From assembly GCA_002506705.1 (NCBI GenBank), contig DAYA01000020.1:1-20785 (forward strand): a stretch of DNA of 20,785 nucleotides. Reading direction: 5' to 3'. Made by a program: the position numbers and the translations under genes. This document shows positions 1-8,368 of the stretch, piece after piece. Below the pieces are notes generated by a model. The model was not told the DNA's origin, searched no databases, and saw nothing but the letters and a program-made list of their open reading frames with translations. The stretch is from Euryarchaeota archaeon UBA550. Lineage in GTDB: Archaea; Thermoplasmatota; Poseidoniia; Poseidoniales; Poseidoniaceae. Positions within the stretch are counted from its first letter, which is position 1, and the number at the start of each line of letters is the position of its first letter.

Positions 1-2
1 CT

Positions 3-449
3 CGCCTTGACGACCTCAAGCAAGAAAGAGAAATCATGGCAAAGATAGTTCGCAACCGTACCAAAATAATCGATGGATTAGCGATTTGTGATTTGAGTGA
101 AACAGGGCATCGCAGTAATGGATATCTCGTAACTGCTTTAGCTGGCAGTGATGCGATTGCTTGCTGTGTTATTCATGGATACATGGATGGTAGCATTGAG
201 GATGTTAACCGGCCAGCATTGGGGGCATCATTCTATGCTAATTCATTCAGAGGAGAAGACAATCCATACGACTTGTCTATTCTGGCAACTCTTCTCGATG
301 AAACCGGAGGAGGCCATGCAAACGCTTGTGGTTGTAGAATACAACCTTCGGACGGTTCAAAGAGGAATTTAATCCAGGGAGATAAGGAATCAAACCTAGA
401 AAAATGGATTGAAAAATGGTCAAAGCGCGATACGGAAATGAAGCGATAA
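3..449 (+). CDS. DHH/DHHA1-family phosphoesterase, C-terminal fragment
   Basis: The frame is open through the left edge, so only the C-terminal part of the gene is present; the first ATG in frame at 36 is internal. The diagnostic feature is the DHHA1 motif GGGHANACG close to the C-terminus, preceded by alternating hydrophobic strands and short polar turns. In DHHA1 proteins this glycine-rich loop binds the nucleotide or nucleic-acid end handled by the N-terminal DHH metal centre, which lies outside the window. Family members include RecJ-like nucleases, oligoribonucleases (NrnA) and cyclic-dinucleotide phosphodiesterases, and nothing here separates these. The stop codon TAA (447-449) directly abuts the stop codon of the convergent MFS gene, with no spacer and no room for separate terminators. 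The family call is fairly secure; the substrate is unknown. Confidence 0.75.
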   Translation, partial: RLDDLKQEREIMAKIVRNRTKIIDGLAICDLSETGHRSNGYLVTALAGSDAIACCVIHGYMDGSIEDVNRPALGASFYANSFRGEDNPYDLSILATLLDETGGGHANACGCRIQPSDGSKRNLIQGDKESNLEKWIEKWSKRDTEMKR

Positions 450-2012
450 TCAATTCTCATCGCTGAGAACATCATCATTTGGTAATTTCCACTTTACGAT
501 AATTGCAGCGATAATCGCAACACATGCAGCAACCAAGCAAGCAGCAATCATTCCCTCAAGGAATGCTTCCTTGGCACTTGCAATTAATTCTGAACCTTCC
601 ATATTTCCGTCTGCAATCATTTGTTTACCGACATTTATTGCAGACGGGAATGAACTTTCAATTGTGTCTGAATCACCCAATGCGGAGTCAGGAATTTTGA
701 TAGAACTCTGATAAATTTGGTTTAGAACGCTTCCACCAACAGCAATTCCTAGTGCTCCACCAACCTCTCTGCTCGCATCGTTAGTTGCACTTCCAACCCC
801 TGCTTTTGATTCAGGAACTGAATCCATTACTGCGGTTGTAGACGGCGCCATCGTTAGACCCATACCCCCTCCAATTAGGACAAAAGTCGTAGCAATATAC
901 CAATAATTGGTATCAATCTCAATCAAAGAAAACAATAGCAAGCCACTTGCAATAAGTAAAATTCCTGTTGAGATTACGTTTGGTCTGCCAAACTTTTCGA
1001 CCAGTTTGTCACTATTTGTTGCAGCCGGTAATAGCGCTACAGGTAGTGGAAGGGCTTTCAATGCAGCAGTGAAAGGAGACATTTCTCTAACCAACTGGAA
1101 ATGTAGCATTTGCATGAATATGAATGATAACATTACGAACATCGTAAATGAAATCGCAATTAATCCGATTGTGAATCTTTTCCCCCTGAAGAATTCCAAG
1201 GGTAACAGAGGATGTTCTATTCTATTCTCCCAATATAGGAAGACAGACCCAGAAATTATGGCGATGAATAGCGACAACAATACCTCGGAACTTACCCATC
1301 CAAAGTTCGGACCTTCTATGATTGCATACAATAAGAACCCTAAAGATATCACAGATAGGATGGCGCCAATTATGTCTAATGGTCTCCCGGTTTCGTCTTT
1401 AGACTTGGGAATGATGAAAAATCCTGAAATTAGTGCTACAACAATAAATGGAACATTGATCAAGAACACCATCTGCCAATCATAATTTTCTACAGCCCAT
1501 CCTCCCACTAAAATACCGATAGGGCCTCCTATTCCAGCCATTGCTGCCCAAATTCCAATTGCTTTACCTCTCTCATTTTCAGGGAATACTACTAACACTA
1601 CAGAAAGTGTTGAAGGCATAACCAAAGCCGCACCTAAACCCATACCAGCTCTTGCAAAAATAACTTGATTCGAAGTTTCAGCAAAAAACGCTGTCCAGGC
1701 TGAAAAAATTCCTATGATTACCAGACCAGTATGGAGGGTTCCTTTTCTCCCAAATCGGTCTCCTAAAGCTCCCATCAAAAGTAGGGTCCCACCGAATACA
1801 AGCACGTAGGAGTCCATTATCCACTGAAGTTCAGAATTGTCAGCATTAAGATCGGTTGACAATTCAGGAAGGGCAACATTCAATGTAAGGTTATTCAGCA
1901 TTACAATAATCAAACCGAGGTTCAATATTGCAAGGATGTACCACCTATTTTTTGGATATGAAACAGATTCAGTTTGTATCATATCCATACTTTGTCCTAA
2001 TTTTTTTAGCAT
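450..2012 (-). CDS. MFS drug-efflux transporter, DHA2 (14-TM, EmrB/QacA-like)
   Basis: A 520-residue, strongly hydrophobic protein of the length usual for 14-helix DHA2 drug:H+ antiporters. Motif A appears as GDRFGRKGTL in the loop after TM2. A motif-C-like glycine-rich antiporter segment (AAMAGIGGPIGILVGG) lies further on, followed by WQMVFLINVPF, which is typical of EmrB/QacA relatives. It is an inner-membrane exporter, probably of amphiphilic drugs or metabolites; the substrate cannot be read. The listed start gives MLKKLGQSMDMIQTES. Internal ATGs at 1988 and 1982 are alternatives, and an AT-rich TATA-like element at 2011-2020 lies about 26 bases before 1988, which would make 1988 the start of a leaderless mRNA. 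The gene is divergent from the MMPL exporter, with an inverted repeat between them. Confidence 0.9.
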   Translation of the reverse strand: MLKKLGQSMDMIQTESVSYPKNRWYILAILNLGLIIVMLNNLTLNVALPELSTDLNADNSELQWIMDSYVLVFGGTLLLMGALGDRFGRKGTLHTGLVIIGIFSAWTAFFAETSNQVIFARAGMGLGAALVMPSTLSVVLVVFPENERGKAIGIWAAMAGIGGPIGILVGGWAVENYDWQMVFLINVPFIVVALISGFFIIPKSKDETGRPLDIIGAILSVISLGFLLYAIIEGPNFGWVSSEVLLSLFIAIISGSVFLYWENRIEHPLLPLEFFRGKRFTIGLIAISFTMFVMLSFIFMQMLHFQLVREMSPFTAALKALPLPVALLPAATNSDKLVEKFGRPNVISTGILLIASGLLLFSLIEIDTNYWYIATTFVLIGGGMGLTMAPSTTAVMDSVPESKAGVGSATNDASREVGGALGIAVGGSVLNQIYQSSIKIPDSALGDSDTIESSFPSAINVGKQMIADGNMEGSELIASAKEAFLEGMIAACLVAACVAIIAAIIVKWKLPNDDVLSDEN

Positions 2013-2025
2013 TTAATAATGATGC

Positions 2026-2046
2026 AAGGGAGCCCATACATCCCTT
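2026..2046. promoter_or_regulatory. Inverted repeat between divergent exporters (operator candidate)
   Basis: Arms AAGGGA (2026-2031) and TCCCTT (2041-2046) are perfect inverted complements with a 9-base spacer. They lie in the 61-base region between the MFS and MMPL genes, immediately beside the TATA-like element of the MMPL gene. The position fits a dimeric repressor site controlling one or both exporters. No regulator gene is seen in the window. Confidence 0.35.
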
Positions 2047-2055
2047 CATATACTA
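2047..2055 (+). promoter_or_regulatory. TATA-like box of the MMPL exporter
   Basis: CATATACTA is centred about 23 bases upstream of the ATG at 2074. This matches archaeal TATA boxes placed so that transcription begins at or next to the start codon. No Shine-Dalgarno sequence is obvious before the ATG, consistent with a leaderless mRNA. Confidence 0.45.
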
Positions 2056-2073
2056 CATTTTGAGCGAAGGGGC

Positions 2074-4428
2074 ATGGAAAGCATTACTGACCCTGATATG
2101 CTTAAGGATAGAGCATTCTACAAATTAGGGCTTTTCACCTATGACAATAGGAAGGCTGTTTTCATTACAGGTCTTCTATCTTGTTTCTTGATGTCATCGC
2201 TGATGATTATGGGCCCAAATTGGGCGGAATCTTGGGGAGAAGGTGACCTTGAGTCAATCGAAGCGGGAGATAAGTTGGAGGATGCATTCTTTGGGGAAGA
2301 GGAAGATGTTGAAGGCTTCATATTCCTGGTTTATCACGACTCATTGAATGATTCAGATGAGGAATGGAGAAAAGAAGTAACAGAGGCTTTGTCGGTTTTT
2401 GCAAAGATGGACGAAGTGGAAATAGAGTATTCATGGAACCAAACAGGCGATGAGCGGGATGAGTTTGTTTACGAAGACGAAGAAGGATTCTGGGCAAAAA
2501 ATCGAGTGACCATAAGCCTAGACAGGAAAGAAGCAAAATCACTCTATGCCGACAACTACGAGTCGATTGAAATCGATTCGGACTTTGAGTCATGGCGCAC
2601 AGGGAATGTTGCAATAGACGTAACATTCGATACAAGAATTCAGGATGATTTAATCAAAGCAGAACTGGTTTCTGGACCTTTGACTTTGATAATTCTAGGA
2701 ATTGTATTCGGTACACTAATCGCAGCACTCCTGCCGCTAGGCGTTGCGGTTCTGACAGTATTAGCTGCGATGGGAATTACGATTTGGTTGTCAAACACAA
2801 CCGACGTAACTCAATACGCTTTGAACATCATCACACTGATTGGAATTGGAGTCTCCGTAGACTACTCTTTATTCATGGTTAATCGATTCAGAGAAGAACT
2901 CAATCGTGGTAGAGATATGAGAATCTCAACCGCAATGACTGTAGCAACCGCTGGTAAGGCGGTATTCTTCAGTGGAGTAACCGTTGCAATCGGATTAATG
3001 GGCATGTTATTCTTCGAAAACACAGGTCTCCCAAGTCTGGGTATTGGTGGCACATTGGCCGTTTCGGTTGCGATGATATTCTCGATTATTGTTTTACCAG
3101 CAGTTCTGGCAATGCTTGGACATAGGCTATTCAAGTACAAAATTCCGTTTGCTTTTAGCACCGACAACGATGATGGAGACGGAATTTGGTCTAAGATTGC
3201 TAAAACCGTGATGGACAGACCGTGGGCTGTATTGATTCCAACATTGATTATTTTGCTCGGTGCTGGATTGCCCTTCTTACAGGCGGATTTCTCCATTGCA
3301 TCTAGAGATGCACTACCTCCTGATGACGAAACAAGAGTGGGCTTCGAGCACATGGACGAAAAGTGGCCTGAGGGTGCAGTAAACTCTGCCATGGTGGTAG
3401 TCGATTTTGATGGTGAGGACCCACTTGCAGAACAGAATATTCGTGCAATGTACAACTGGATGGCAGGTCAGTTAGAAGATGACAGGGTTCTGGAAACCTT
3501 TGGATACGCAATGCCATATCCTGGCGTGACCGAGTCTGAAGCAGTAGCATACTGGCAGACTCCTAATGAGGATTTGACCCCTGAACAGGTAGCAACAAGA
3601 GAATACATCAAACAACAATTCGTTTCAGATAACGTTACTTACATCGTATTTTCACTGGATGGACCCATCACCGGTGAAGATAGTCGTAACTTTGTCAATG
3701 ATGTAAGAGAAGAACGTTCAGAGCTGATTGATGATCTTGTAATCGGCAAGGAAGGTAAGTTGCTTGTTGCTGGTTTTGCCGCATATAGCGTCGACGTTTT
3801 GGATGCAATCGTGGAGAATCTTCCAATCGCAATTGTCTTCATCTTCACTTCAACGATTGTCTTGATTTTCATCCAGGTAAGGAGTGTAATCATCCCAATC
3901 AAAGCCATTGTCATGAATATATTATCAATTTCAGCCTCCTTCGGAATGCTGGTCTTCGTATTCCAATGGGGTAATGGTGCTGAATTGTTAAACTTCACAC
4001 CTCAACCGATTGAAGCAACAAATCCAGTGATAATGTTCTGTATTGTATTCGGTCTTTCAATGGATTACGAAGTATTGATGCTTTCTAGAATTCACGAAGA
4101 ATGGGAAGTAACTGGAGATAACACACAAGCTGTAGCAAATGGCTTGCAGAAGACTGGCAGATTGATTACAGGTGCGGCAGCAATTATGGTCGTAGTTTTC
4201 ATGGCGTTTGGGCTATCATCTGTTGTGATTCTGAAACAAATTGGTTTTGGTCTAGCACTAGCAATTCTTCTAGATGCCACAATAGTTAGAGCATTAGTCG
4301 TACCTTCAACAATGCGACTGATGGGTAAGTGGAATTGGTGGAGCCCGAGTTGGCTTGGTGGGAATAAAGACGCTCACGCTTCAACAGGATCAAACAACAT
4401 CGAAGATGTACAAAAATCCGAGAAATGA
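2074..4428 (+). CDS. MMPL/RND-superfamily exporter
   Basis: A 784-residue membrane protein with the two-fold RND arrangement: TM1 around residues 28-47, an acidic extracytoplasmic domain to about 190, five helices around 200-350, TM7 around 383-402, a second soluble domain to about 580, and five more helices around 583-745. Each half carries the MMPL signature in its fourth helix, GIGVSVDYSLFMVNRFREE (D263-Y264) and VFGLSMDYEVLMLSRIHEE (D664-Y665); these Asp-Tyr pairs are the proton-relay residues in MmpL3. Members export lipids, isoprenoids or other hydrophobic compounds; the substrate here is unknown. The first soluble domain is unusually acidic (residues 50-170). The 3' end overlaps the convergent small membrane-protein gene by 39 bases. 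It is divergent from the MFS exporter, so the two may be co-regulated. Confidence 0.9.
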   Translation: MESITDPDMLKDRAFYKLGLFTYDNRKAVFITGLLSCFLMSSLMIMGPNWAESWGEGDLESIEAGDKLEDAFFGEEEDVEGFIFLVYHDSLNDSDEEWRKEVTEALSVFAKMDEVEIEYSWNQTGDERDEFVYEDEEGFWAKNRVTISLDRKEAKSLYADNYESIEIDSDFESWRTGNVAIDVTFDTRIQDDLIKAELVSGPLTLIILGIVFGTLIAALLPLGVAVLTVLAAMGITIWLSNTTDVTQYALNIITLIGIGVSVDYSLFMVNRFREELNRGRDMRISTAMTVATAGKAVFFSGVTVAIGLMGMLFFENTGLPSLGIGGTLAVSVAMIFSIIVLPAVLAMLGHRLFKYKIPFAFSTDNDDGDGIWSKIAKTVMDRPWAVLIPTLIILLGAGLPFLQADFSIASRDALPPDDETRVGFEHMDEKWPEGAVNSAMVVVDFDGEDPLAEQNIRAMYNWMAGQLEDDRVLETFGYAMPYPGVTESEAVAYWQTPNEDLTPEQVATREYIKQQFVSDNVTYIVFSLDGPITGEDSRNFVNDVREERSELIDDLVIGKEGKLLVAGFAAYSVDVLDAIVENLPIAIVFIFTSTIVLIFIQVRSVIIPIKAIVMNILSISASFGMLVFVFQWGNGAELLNFTPQPIEATNPVIMFCIVFGLSMDYEVLMLSRIHEEWEVTGDNTQAVANGLQKTGRLITGAAAIMVVVFMAFGLSSVVILKQIGFGLALAILLDATIVRALVVPSTMRLMGKWNWWSPSWLGGNKDAHASTGSNNIEDVQKSEK

Positions 4429-4842
4429 ATGGAATACCATTAGAGCAATCAGAAGATCTGCAGCCCTGCCGTGTTTCGCTTTCTGTAACTTGTCTTTCCT
4501 GGCATTTCTTCCCCACCTTGCCATAATCCATAGCAAGATTATTCCGAGCGGTCCTGTGAATCCGTGAAGGCTTCCAGGTAATAACCCAAGCCCGGTGTAA
4601 TATCTAGCGAAGAATGCGATGAACACAGAAATTATGGCTGCTTGTAGGATTCTTTCGCCTACTTTTTCATGTCTTTCTAGTTCTTCCTGGCGGCTAACGC
4701 CTTTCAATTCTCGACTTTTTTTCTTCCAGCCATACTGCCACCACATCCAACCAAGAATTGCTGCAGCTGTAATGGGATGCAGTAGCAGGATGACGGTGTC
4801 TGCAGCCCCCATTAATTTGCATTGGGAGGGCTTCTCTTTCAT
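4390..4842 (-). CDS. Four-helix membrane protein, DUF4079/cytochrome b-like
   Basis: A 150-residue protein with about four predicted helices (roughly residues 14-36, 66-84, 91-109 and 127-147). Histidines lie in or at the edges of the helices: H22 in LLHPITAAAIL, H93 in LHGFTGPLG, and H124 and H138 in KHGRAADLLIALMVFHSF. That pattern recalls DUF4079 and b-type cytochrome-like four-helix proteins, where such histidines can bind haem, but the assignment is from memory of the family pattern and is tentative. The loop after TM1 is highly charged (residues 39-65). Its 3' end overlaps the MMPL gene by 39 bases. An alternative start is Met11 (4812). A perfect 8-base inverted repeat lies 17-35 bases upstream of the start, where the TATA box would be expected. 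Confidence 0.65.
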   Translation of the reverse strand: MKEKPSQCKLMGAADTVILLLHPITAAAILGWMWWQYGWKKKSRELKGVSRQEELERHEKVGERILQAAIISVFIAFFARYYTGLGLLPGSLHGFTGPLGIILLWIMARWGRNARKDKLQKAKHGRAADLLIALMVFHSFLGFLYIFDVV

Positions 4843-4858
4843 TGTTGTTTGGAAGAAA

Positions 4859-4877
4859 TTAGAGCCGGTGGCTCTAA
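4859..4877. promoter_or_regulatory. Perfect 8-bp inverted repeat, 3-base loop
   Basis: TTAGAGCC (4859-4866), loop GGT, GGCTCTAA (4870-4877). It is centred 26 bases before the start of the minus-strand membrane-protein gene and about 42 bases before the plus-strand PIN gene, so it could be an operator for either or an RNA hairpin. There is no following T-run, so it is unlikely to be an intrinsic terminator. Confidence 0.45.
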
Positions 4878-4896
4878 AGAGGTCCGACTGAGGCCC

Positions 4897-4913
4897 TCAC
4901 CCCGTAGGGGTGA
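4897..4913 (+). promoter_or_regulatory. Perfect 7-bp hairpin enclosing the SD-like sequence of the PIN gene
   Basis: TCACCCC (4897-4903), loop GTA, GGGGTGA (4907-4913). The 3' arm holds GGTGA, complementary to the archaeal anti-Shine-Dalgarno, two bases before ATG 4916; the GTG at 4910 lies inside the arm. If the hairpin is transcribed it would hide the ribosome-binding site. If transcription starts downstream it would instead be a DNA site. This decides whether GTG 4910 or ATG 4916 is used; ATG 4916 is favoured. Confidence 0.45.
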
Positions 4914-7900
4914 AAATGCTGCAAGAGAATAACCTCGCCGTTTGTCTCAAAACCGGCATGTTAGAACACCTCCCTCCAAGAACTCGACAATCCAAGGTTG
5001 CGAAAACCGCAGAGTGGAGGGCTCTAGATAAGCCATGGAAGTCATTACTTCTCATCTGTCTTCATGAGGTACAGATTCCTGATGAAGAAGAAGGAAATTC
5101 TGCGCCCATGATGCGGAACCGCAGAGTTCAGAGAGGTAGAAGGGGTGCTAAATCACATTCAGGACCGCTAGAATGGTTACCAAAGGCAGAAGATGTATTG
5201 ATCGATGATGGTTCACCAACAGCCTACAGATTAGCGGTTTTGCTAATAAGAAAGACTCTGTTTTCAGACGATTGGGATGAAGGTTGGGACAGCATCCTTG
5301 AAGGATTAAGAGAAGATGCAACAACTCAAGGTGTTCATCCAGTTTGGTCAAAGATGGCTGAGGCAACCCCAATTCTAGCACAATTTGCTGCCTTCCCTCA
5401 ATCTGAGGTTAAGGAACAAGAAGCGGACAAGTTTGACACTGAAATAGCGAGAATAGACCCTTCAAATGGCAAATCACTGGCAAATGCGCTCTCAACATTC
5501 GAGGCTACCTCCTCCGATGCGAAAGTAAAGATGGCACTCAGAACAGCCATTGCTCAGTTGAATGGAAAGAGAGGGCTTCGAGATATAGCAGGACTTGAGA
5601 ACCTAGAAGGTGAATCATCTATCATCAGTGTTTTACTGCACATACACTTAGGGAATGATGCAACTGATTCACTCAAAGAATTAACAAAGTCGGATGCAGA
5701 ATTAGCAGACGCATTCTCAGATTTGATGGATTTGAGAAATGGAACCTGTAAGGACTGGAATAACTCTAGAACGCTTACTGGTGATGATGAATTATCCTTA
5801 GTCCGCAAAACTAAGGCTTGGGCTCTATTACCAGATGAGGCAGCAGAACTTTCCAGCGACGATTTACAATCAGGTTTAGACCTAGAACTCACTGCACAGC
5901 AAAAAGAGACCATCACCTGGTGGAGATTAGCTGCTCTAGTCCGAGAAGGTTCTTCGGAGTTAGCCTTGGAGTTGCTGACTTCTCTGAAGGTAGAGCCAGA
6001 TGCAGAAATGTCAACCTTAATTCCACTTGTCAAAGAACTTGGACAGAATGCGACAGAATGGTTGGTAGAGCAAACAGAAATATTGGCTGAAGAGGGGCTG
6101 TCTTCAATTGTAAATGATACCAGTCTAGGAATCGATTTACGCTCAGCCGCTGCAAGAAAACTCCATGATAGTGAAGCATCCCTCGGTATTGATTCATCTA
6201 TTGATTTGTTTTCAAGAAATCTCGACTTGAAGAGGCTTGCAGAAGTCCTACTTGTGGATGATCAAAGGTGCATTGAGCACCCATACGCTACTCTTCTAGT
6301 TGCACATCTTCTGCCTGCTAAGTTAAAAGGTTGGGACTTCGAAACAATACGGAGAGCAAGGCGAAATGCACTGGCCACAGTAGAGAATGCAGAGGTTCCA
6401 AGTGCATTTTCACCCGCTAGCAAAGGACTCATTTTGATGTTGGATGGAGCAGCCCAATCAGATGACGATTGGGTTGTTGACACTTTAGACAAAAACGGTA
6501 TCAAGGCATTCAATAATTGCAAACAGGCACTGAAGGATGGAGGAGATGGTTTAGCAGATTCTAAGGTCCTTGATACCCTCGCAAAGAGTGTTTCAGAGGC
6601 TGATTTATCAGATATTGAATCTAGGTTGTTCAGCGCTGTTATCGACACATTGCGTTTGAACAGAGCTTCGTGGCTATTGCAAACAGGTAAGTCAAGAGGT
6701 GTTGTCGAATTACTCGATGGCCTACTTTCAGGTGATGTAACAGCCATGCCAATGATGCAGGCAGTTAGGCATCTGGTTTTGGAACACGATATCGGTTTGA
6801 CTAATTTGGTATCTTGGTATCAAGAAAACGACCCGCAATCACCGTGGCATACACTCGCACGTGCCGCTATGCACGTTAGCAACAAAGACGAACTGAACGC
6901 TGCTAGAGATTACAAGAAAGCAGGTGACCACGAGGAATTCGATTACGAACACAAGATTTTGCTCCATAGAAAAGCATTGATTCACCTCGCACATGCAGAG
7001 CAATGGTCAGAGGCAGTTTCACTACTAGAGAACCAACCTGCTCTCAAGTCAGCACTTACAAAGAGATTCCAACTATACCTGAATGTCTCCCATATCGCAG
7101 CAAATAAGCGCAATACAGACGAAGCGACAAGGATGCTGACAAACTTCGTAAAGCGAACTGAAATGGTTGAACAGGAGGACCAATTCGGCAATATCCAGAG
7201 TGTGGAGAGAGTCAAACATTCTGAAGAAGAATTAGACATGCTGAGGAATTATCCTAGATCACACCCACGTCACCTTCCAATAGAGCCATTCTCTGGCAGA
7301 GTAAAAGCGGCATTGAATTCATTACAAAGAGAGAGACGAAGAAACCGTCATACCTTTGAGAACCGGTATGCACAAGCAATGTTACATGACCCGTCGGGAG
7401 AGGAAATTTACGAAATCGCTCTTTCAGCAGCAGAAGAGAAACCACTTGAAGGTTTGATGCTACTAGAAAGGGCACAAAACTCCGGTAAATTTGGTGTTCT
7501 AGACATCAAGAGACTCGCTGATGCAGAGAGGGGATTGTTCGCAACACATAGACACAATCTCCCTGTTAAGCAGAGGTCGTATCTTAGAAACCTGGCATTA
7601 ACGCCTCTAGTGATTATTGATACTAATATCCTAGTCGATGAACTTCAGAACAGAATTTCAGAGAGATTAGGAATTAATTCAGAAGCTTCTCTTGACGTAG
7701 GTGGTAAAGGAAGATTCCATCGAATCTTAAAACACCGCTCTGCAGAAGGAGTCATCAAATTGTGGCTACCAAAGATTGTTCAAAATGAATTGATTTCTAT
7801 TGCAACAGATGTGGAGAGGATTAGAGAGAGATTTTCTGAAACCCTTGTGTCTGGTAAAGAATTGAACTCAATCTTGAATGAGGAGTCTCTACTCGAAATA

Positions 7901-8287
7901 GCGAATGAGGTAATCTCTGAATTCTCAAATTGGAAACCATTAGATTTGCACATTGAAGACGAAGCTGACGATGTAGACATTCGCGCAGGATTGAAGACAT
8001 TCTTGTTAGAGCACACTGAAGTTTATGATGAAATCACGGCAATGAAGAGGTTACATGGTGAGCCTATGCGTGAAGTGATTGACGACAAGGACATCTATCC
8101 AGAAAAGGCAGACCAGTCACTAATGTGCCTCTCTACGGCTATGGCAAACCGTCCGCTTGGTGAAATTGGTAGTATTCTAATAGCTACAAGGGATTCAGAT
8201 TTCGCTCTAGTTGCAAGAGCGATTGAAGAGAGATTTGGATTCGGAGTCATAGCAAGTAGCCGCGACCTAAACTCATGGTTAAGATGA
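4910..8287 (+). CDS. Large alpha-helical repeat protein with C-terminal PIN nuclease domain
   Basis: 1125 residues from GTG 4910 (1123 from ATG 4916). A basic stretch, MMRNRRVQRGRRGAK, lies near residue 70-85 and may contact nucleic acid. Residues about 100-880 are acidic and rich in Leu/Ala helices, with pairs resembling TPR or other alpha-solenoid units (for example LIHLAHAEQWSEAVSLLENQ). Residues about 900-1125 form a PIN domain: D904 in IIDTNILVDEL, E960 in QNELI, D1068 in KADQSL, and D1095 and D1097 in ATRDSDFALVAR give the four-acid metal site, so it looks catalytically competent. PIN domains are Mg/Mn-dependent ribonucleases. No antitoxin-like small gene is adjacent, so a simple VapBC role is unlikely. 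It stands alone between the small membrane-protein gene and convergent icd. The domain order, helical repeats then terminal PIN, resembles eukaryotic SMG6, which is an analogy rather than proven homology. Confidence 0.85.
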   Translation: MKMLQENNLAVCLKTGMLEHLPPRTRQSKVAKTAEWRALDKPWKSLLLICLHEVQIPDEEEGNSAPMMRNRRVQRGRRGAKSHSGPLEWLPKAEDVLIDDGSPTAYRLAVLLIRKTLFSDDWDEGWDSILEGLREDATTQGVHPVWSKMAEATPILAQFAAFPQSEVKEQEADKFDTEIARIDPSNGKSLANALSTFEATSSDAKVKMALRTAIAQLNGKRGLRDIAGLENLEGESSIISVLLHIHLGNDATDSLKELTKSDAELADAFSDLMDLRNGTCKDWNNSRTLTGDDELSLVRKTKAWALLPDEAAELSSDDLQSGLDLELTAQQKETITWWRLAALVREGSSELALELLTSLKVEPDAEMSTLIPLVKELGQNATEWLVEQTEILAEEGLSSIVNDTSLGIDLRSAAARKLHDSEASLGIDSSIDLFSRNLDLKRLAEVLLVDDQRCIEHPYATLLVAHLLPAKLKGWDFETIRRARRNALATVENAEVPSAFSPASKGLILMLDGAAQSDDDWVVDTLDKNGIKAFNNCKQALKDGGDGLADSKVLDTLAKSVSEADLSDIESRLFSAVIDTLRLNRASWLLQTGKSRGVVELLDGLLSGDVTAMPMMQAVRHLVLEHDIGLTNLVSWYQENDPQSPWHTLARAAMHVSNKDELNAARDYKKAGDHEEFDYEHKILLHRKALIHLAHAEQWSEAVSLLENQPALKSALTKRFQLYLNVSHIAANKRNTDEATRMLTNFVKRTEMVEQEDQFGNIQSVERVKHSEEELDMLRNYPRSHPRHLPIEPFSGRVKAALNSLQRERRRNRHTFENRYAQAMLHDPSGEEIYEIALSAAEEKPLEGLMLLERAQNSGKFGVLDIKRLADAERGLFATHRHNLPVKQRSYLRNLALTPLVIIDTNILVDELQNRISERLGINSEASLDVGGKGRFHRILKHRSAEGVIKLWLPKIVQNELISIATDVERIRERFSETLVSGKELNSILNEESLLEIANEVISEFSNWKPLDLHIEDEADDVDIRAGLKTFLLEHTEVYDEITAMKRLHGEPMREVIDDKDIYPEKADQSLMCLSTAMANRPLGEIGSILIATRDSDFALVARAIEERFGFGVIASSRDLNSWLR

Positions 8288-8341
8288 GAGTTTTTGAAGA
8301 CCTAAATCAATGGTCTATCATCAATGGCGTCATTTAAAAAA
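8288..8341. terminator. Oligo-T runs between the convergent PIN and icd genes
   Basis: On the plus strand TTTTT (8291-8295) begins four bases after the PIN stop codon. On the minus strand the A-run 8336-8341 reads TTTTTT about 30 bases beyond the icd stop. Archaeal RNA polymerase can terminate at such U-tracts without a stable hairpin, so each run may end one transcript. The 84-base gap holds no other gene. Confidence 0.4.
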
Positions 8342-8368
8342 TCACTCGTTATGATAAGGAAACATACC

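Noticed and set aside
907..1485. Long plus-strand open frame opposite the MFS gene
   Set aside because: It lies wholly within the transporter gene on the other strand; its sequence shows no domain and the MFS motifs are unmistakable.
2862..3455. Minus-strand open frame of 197 codons opposite the MMPL gene
   Set aside because: It is an antisense shadow of the MMPL helices and has no recognisable motif.
4619..4891. Plus-strand 90-codon frame overlapping the small membrane protein
   Set aside because: The minus-strand frame has coherent TM helices and charge distribution; the plus frame is low-quality and runs through both the start region and the hairpin.
4910..8287. PIN protein as a VapC toxin of a toxin-antitoxin pair
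   Set aside because: VapC proteins are about 130-150 residues and have an antitoxin gene adjacent; this one exceeds 1100 residues and has no small partner.
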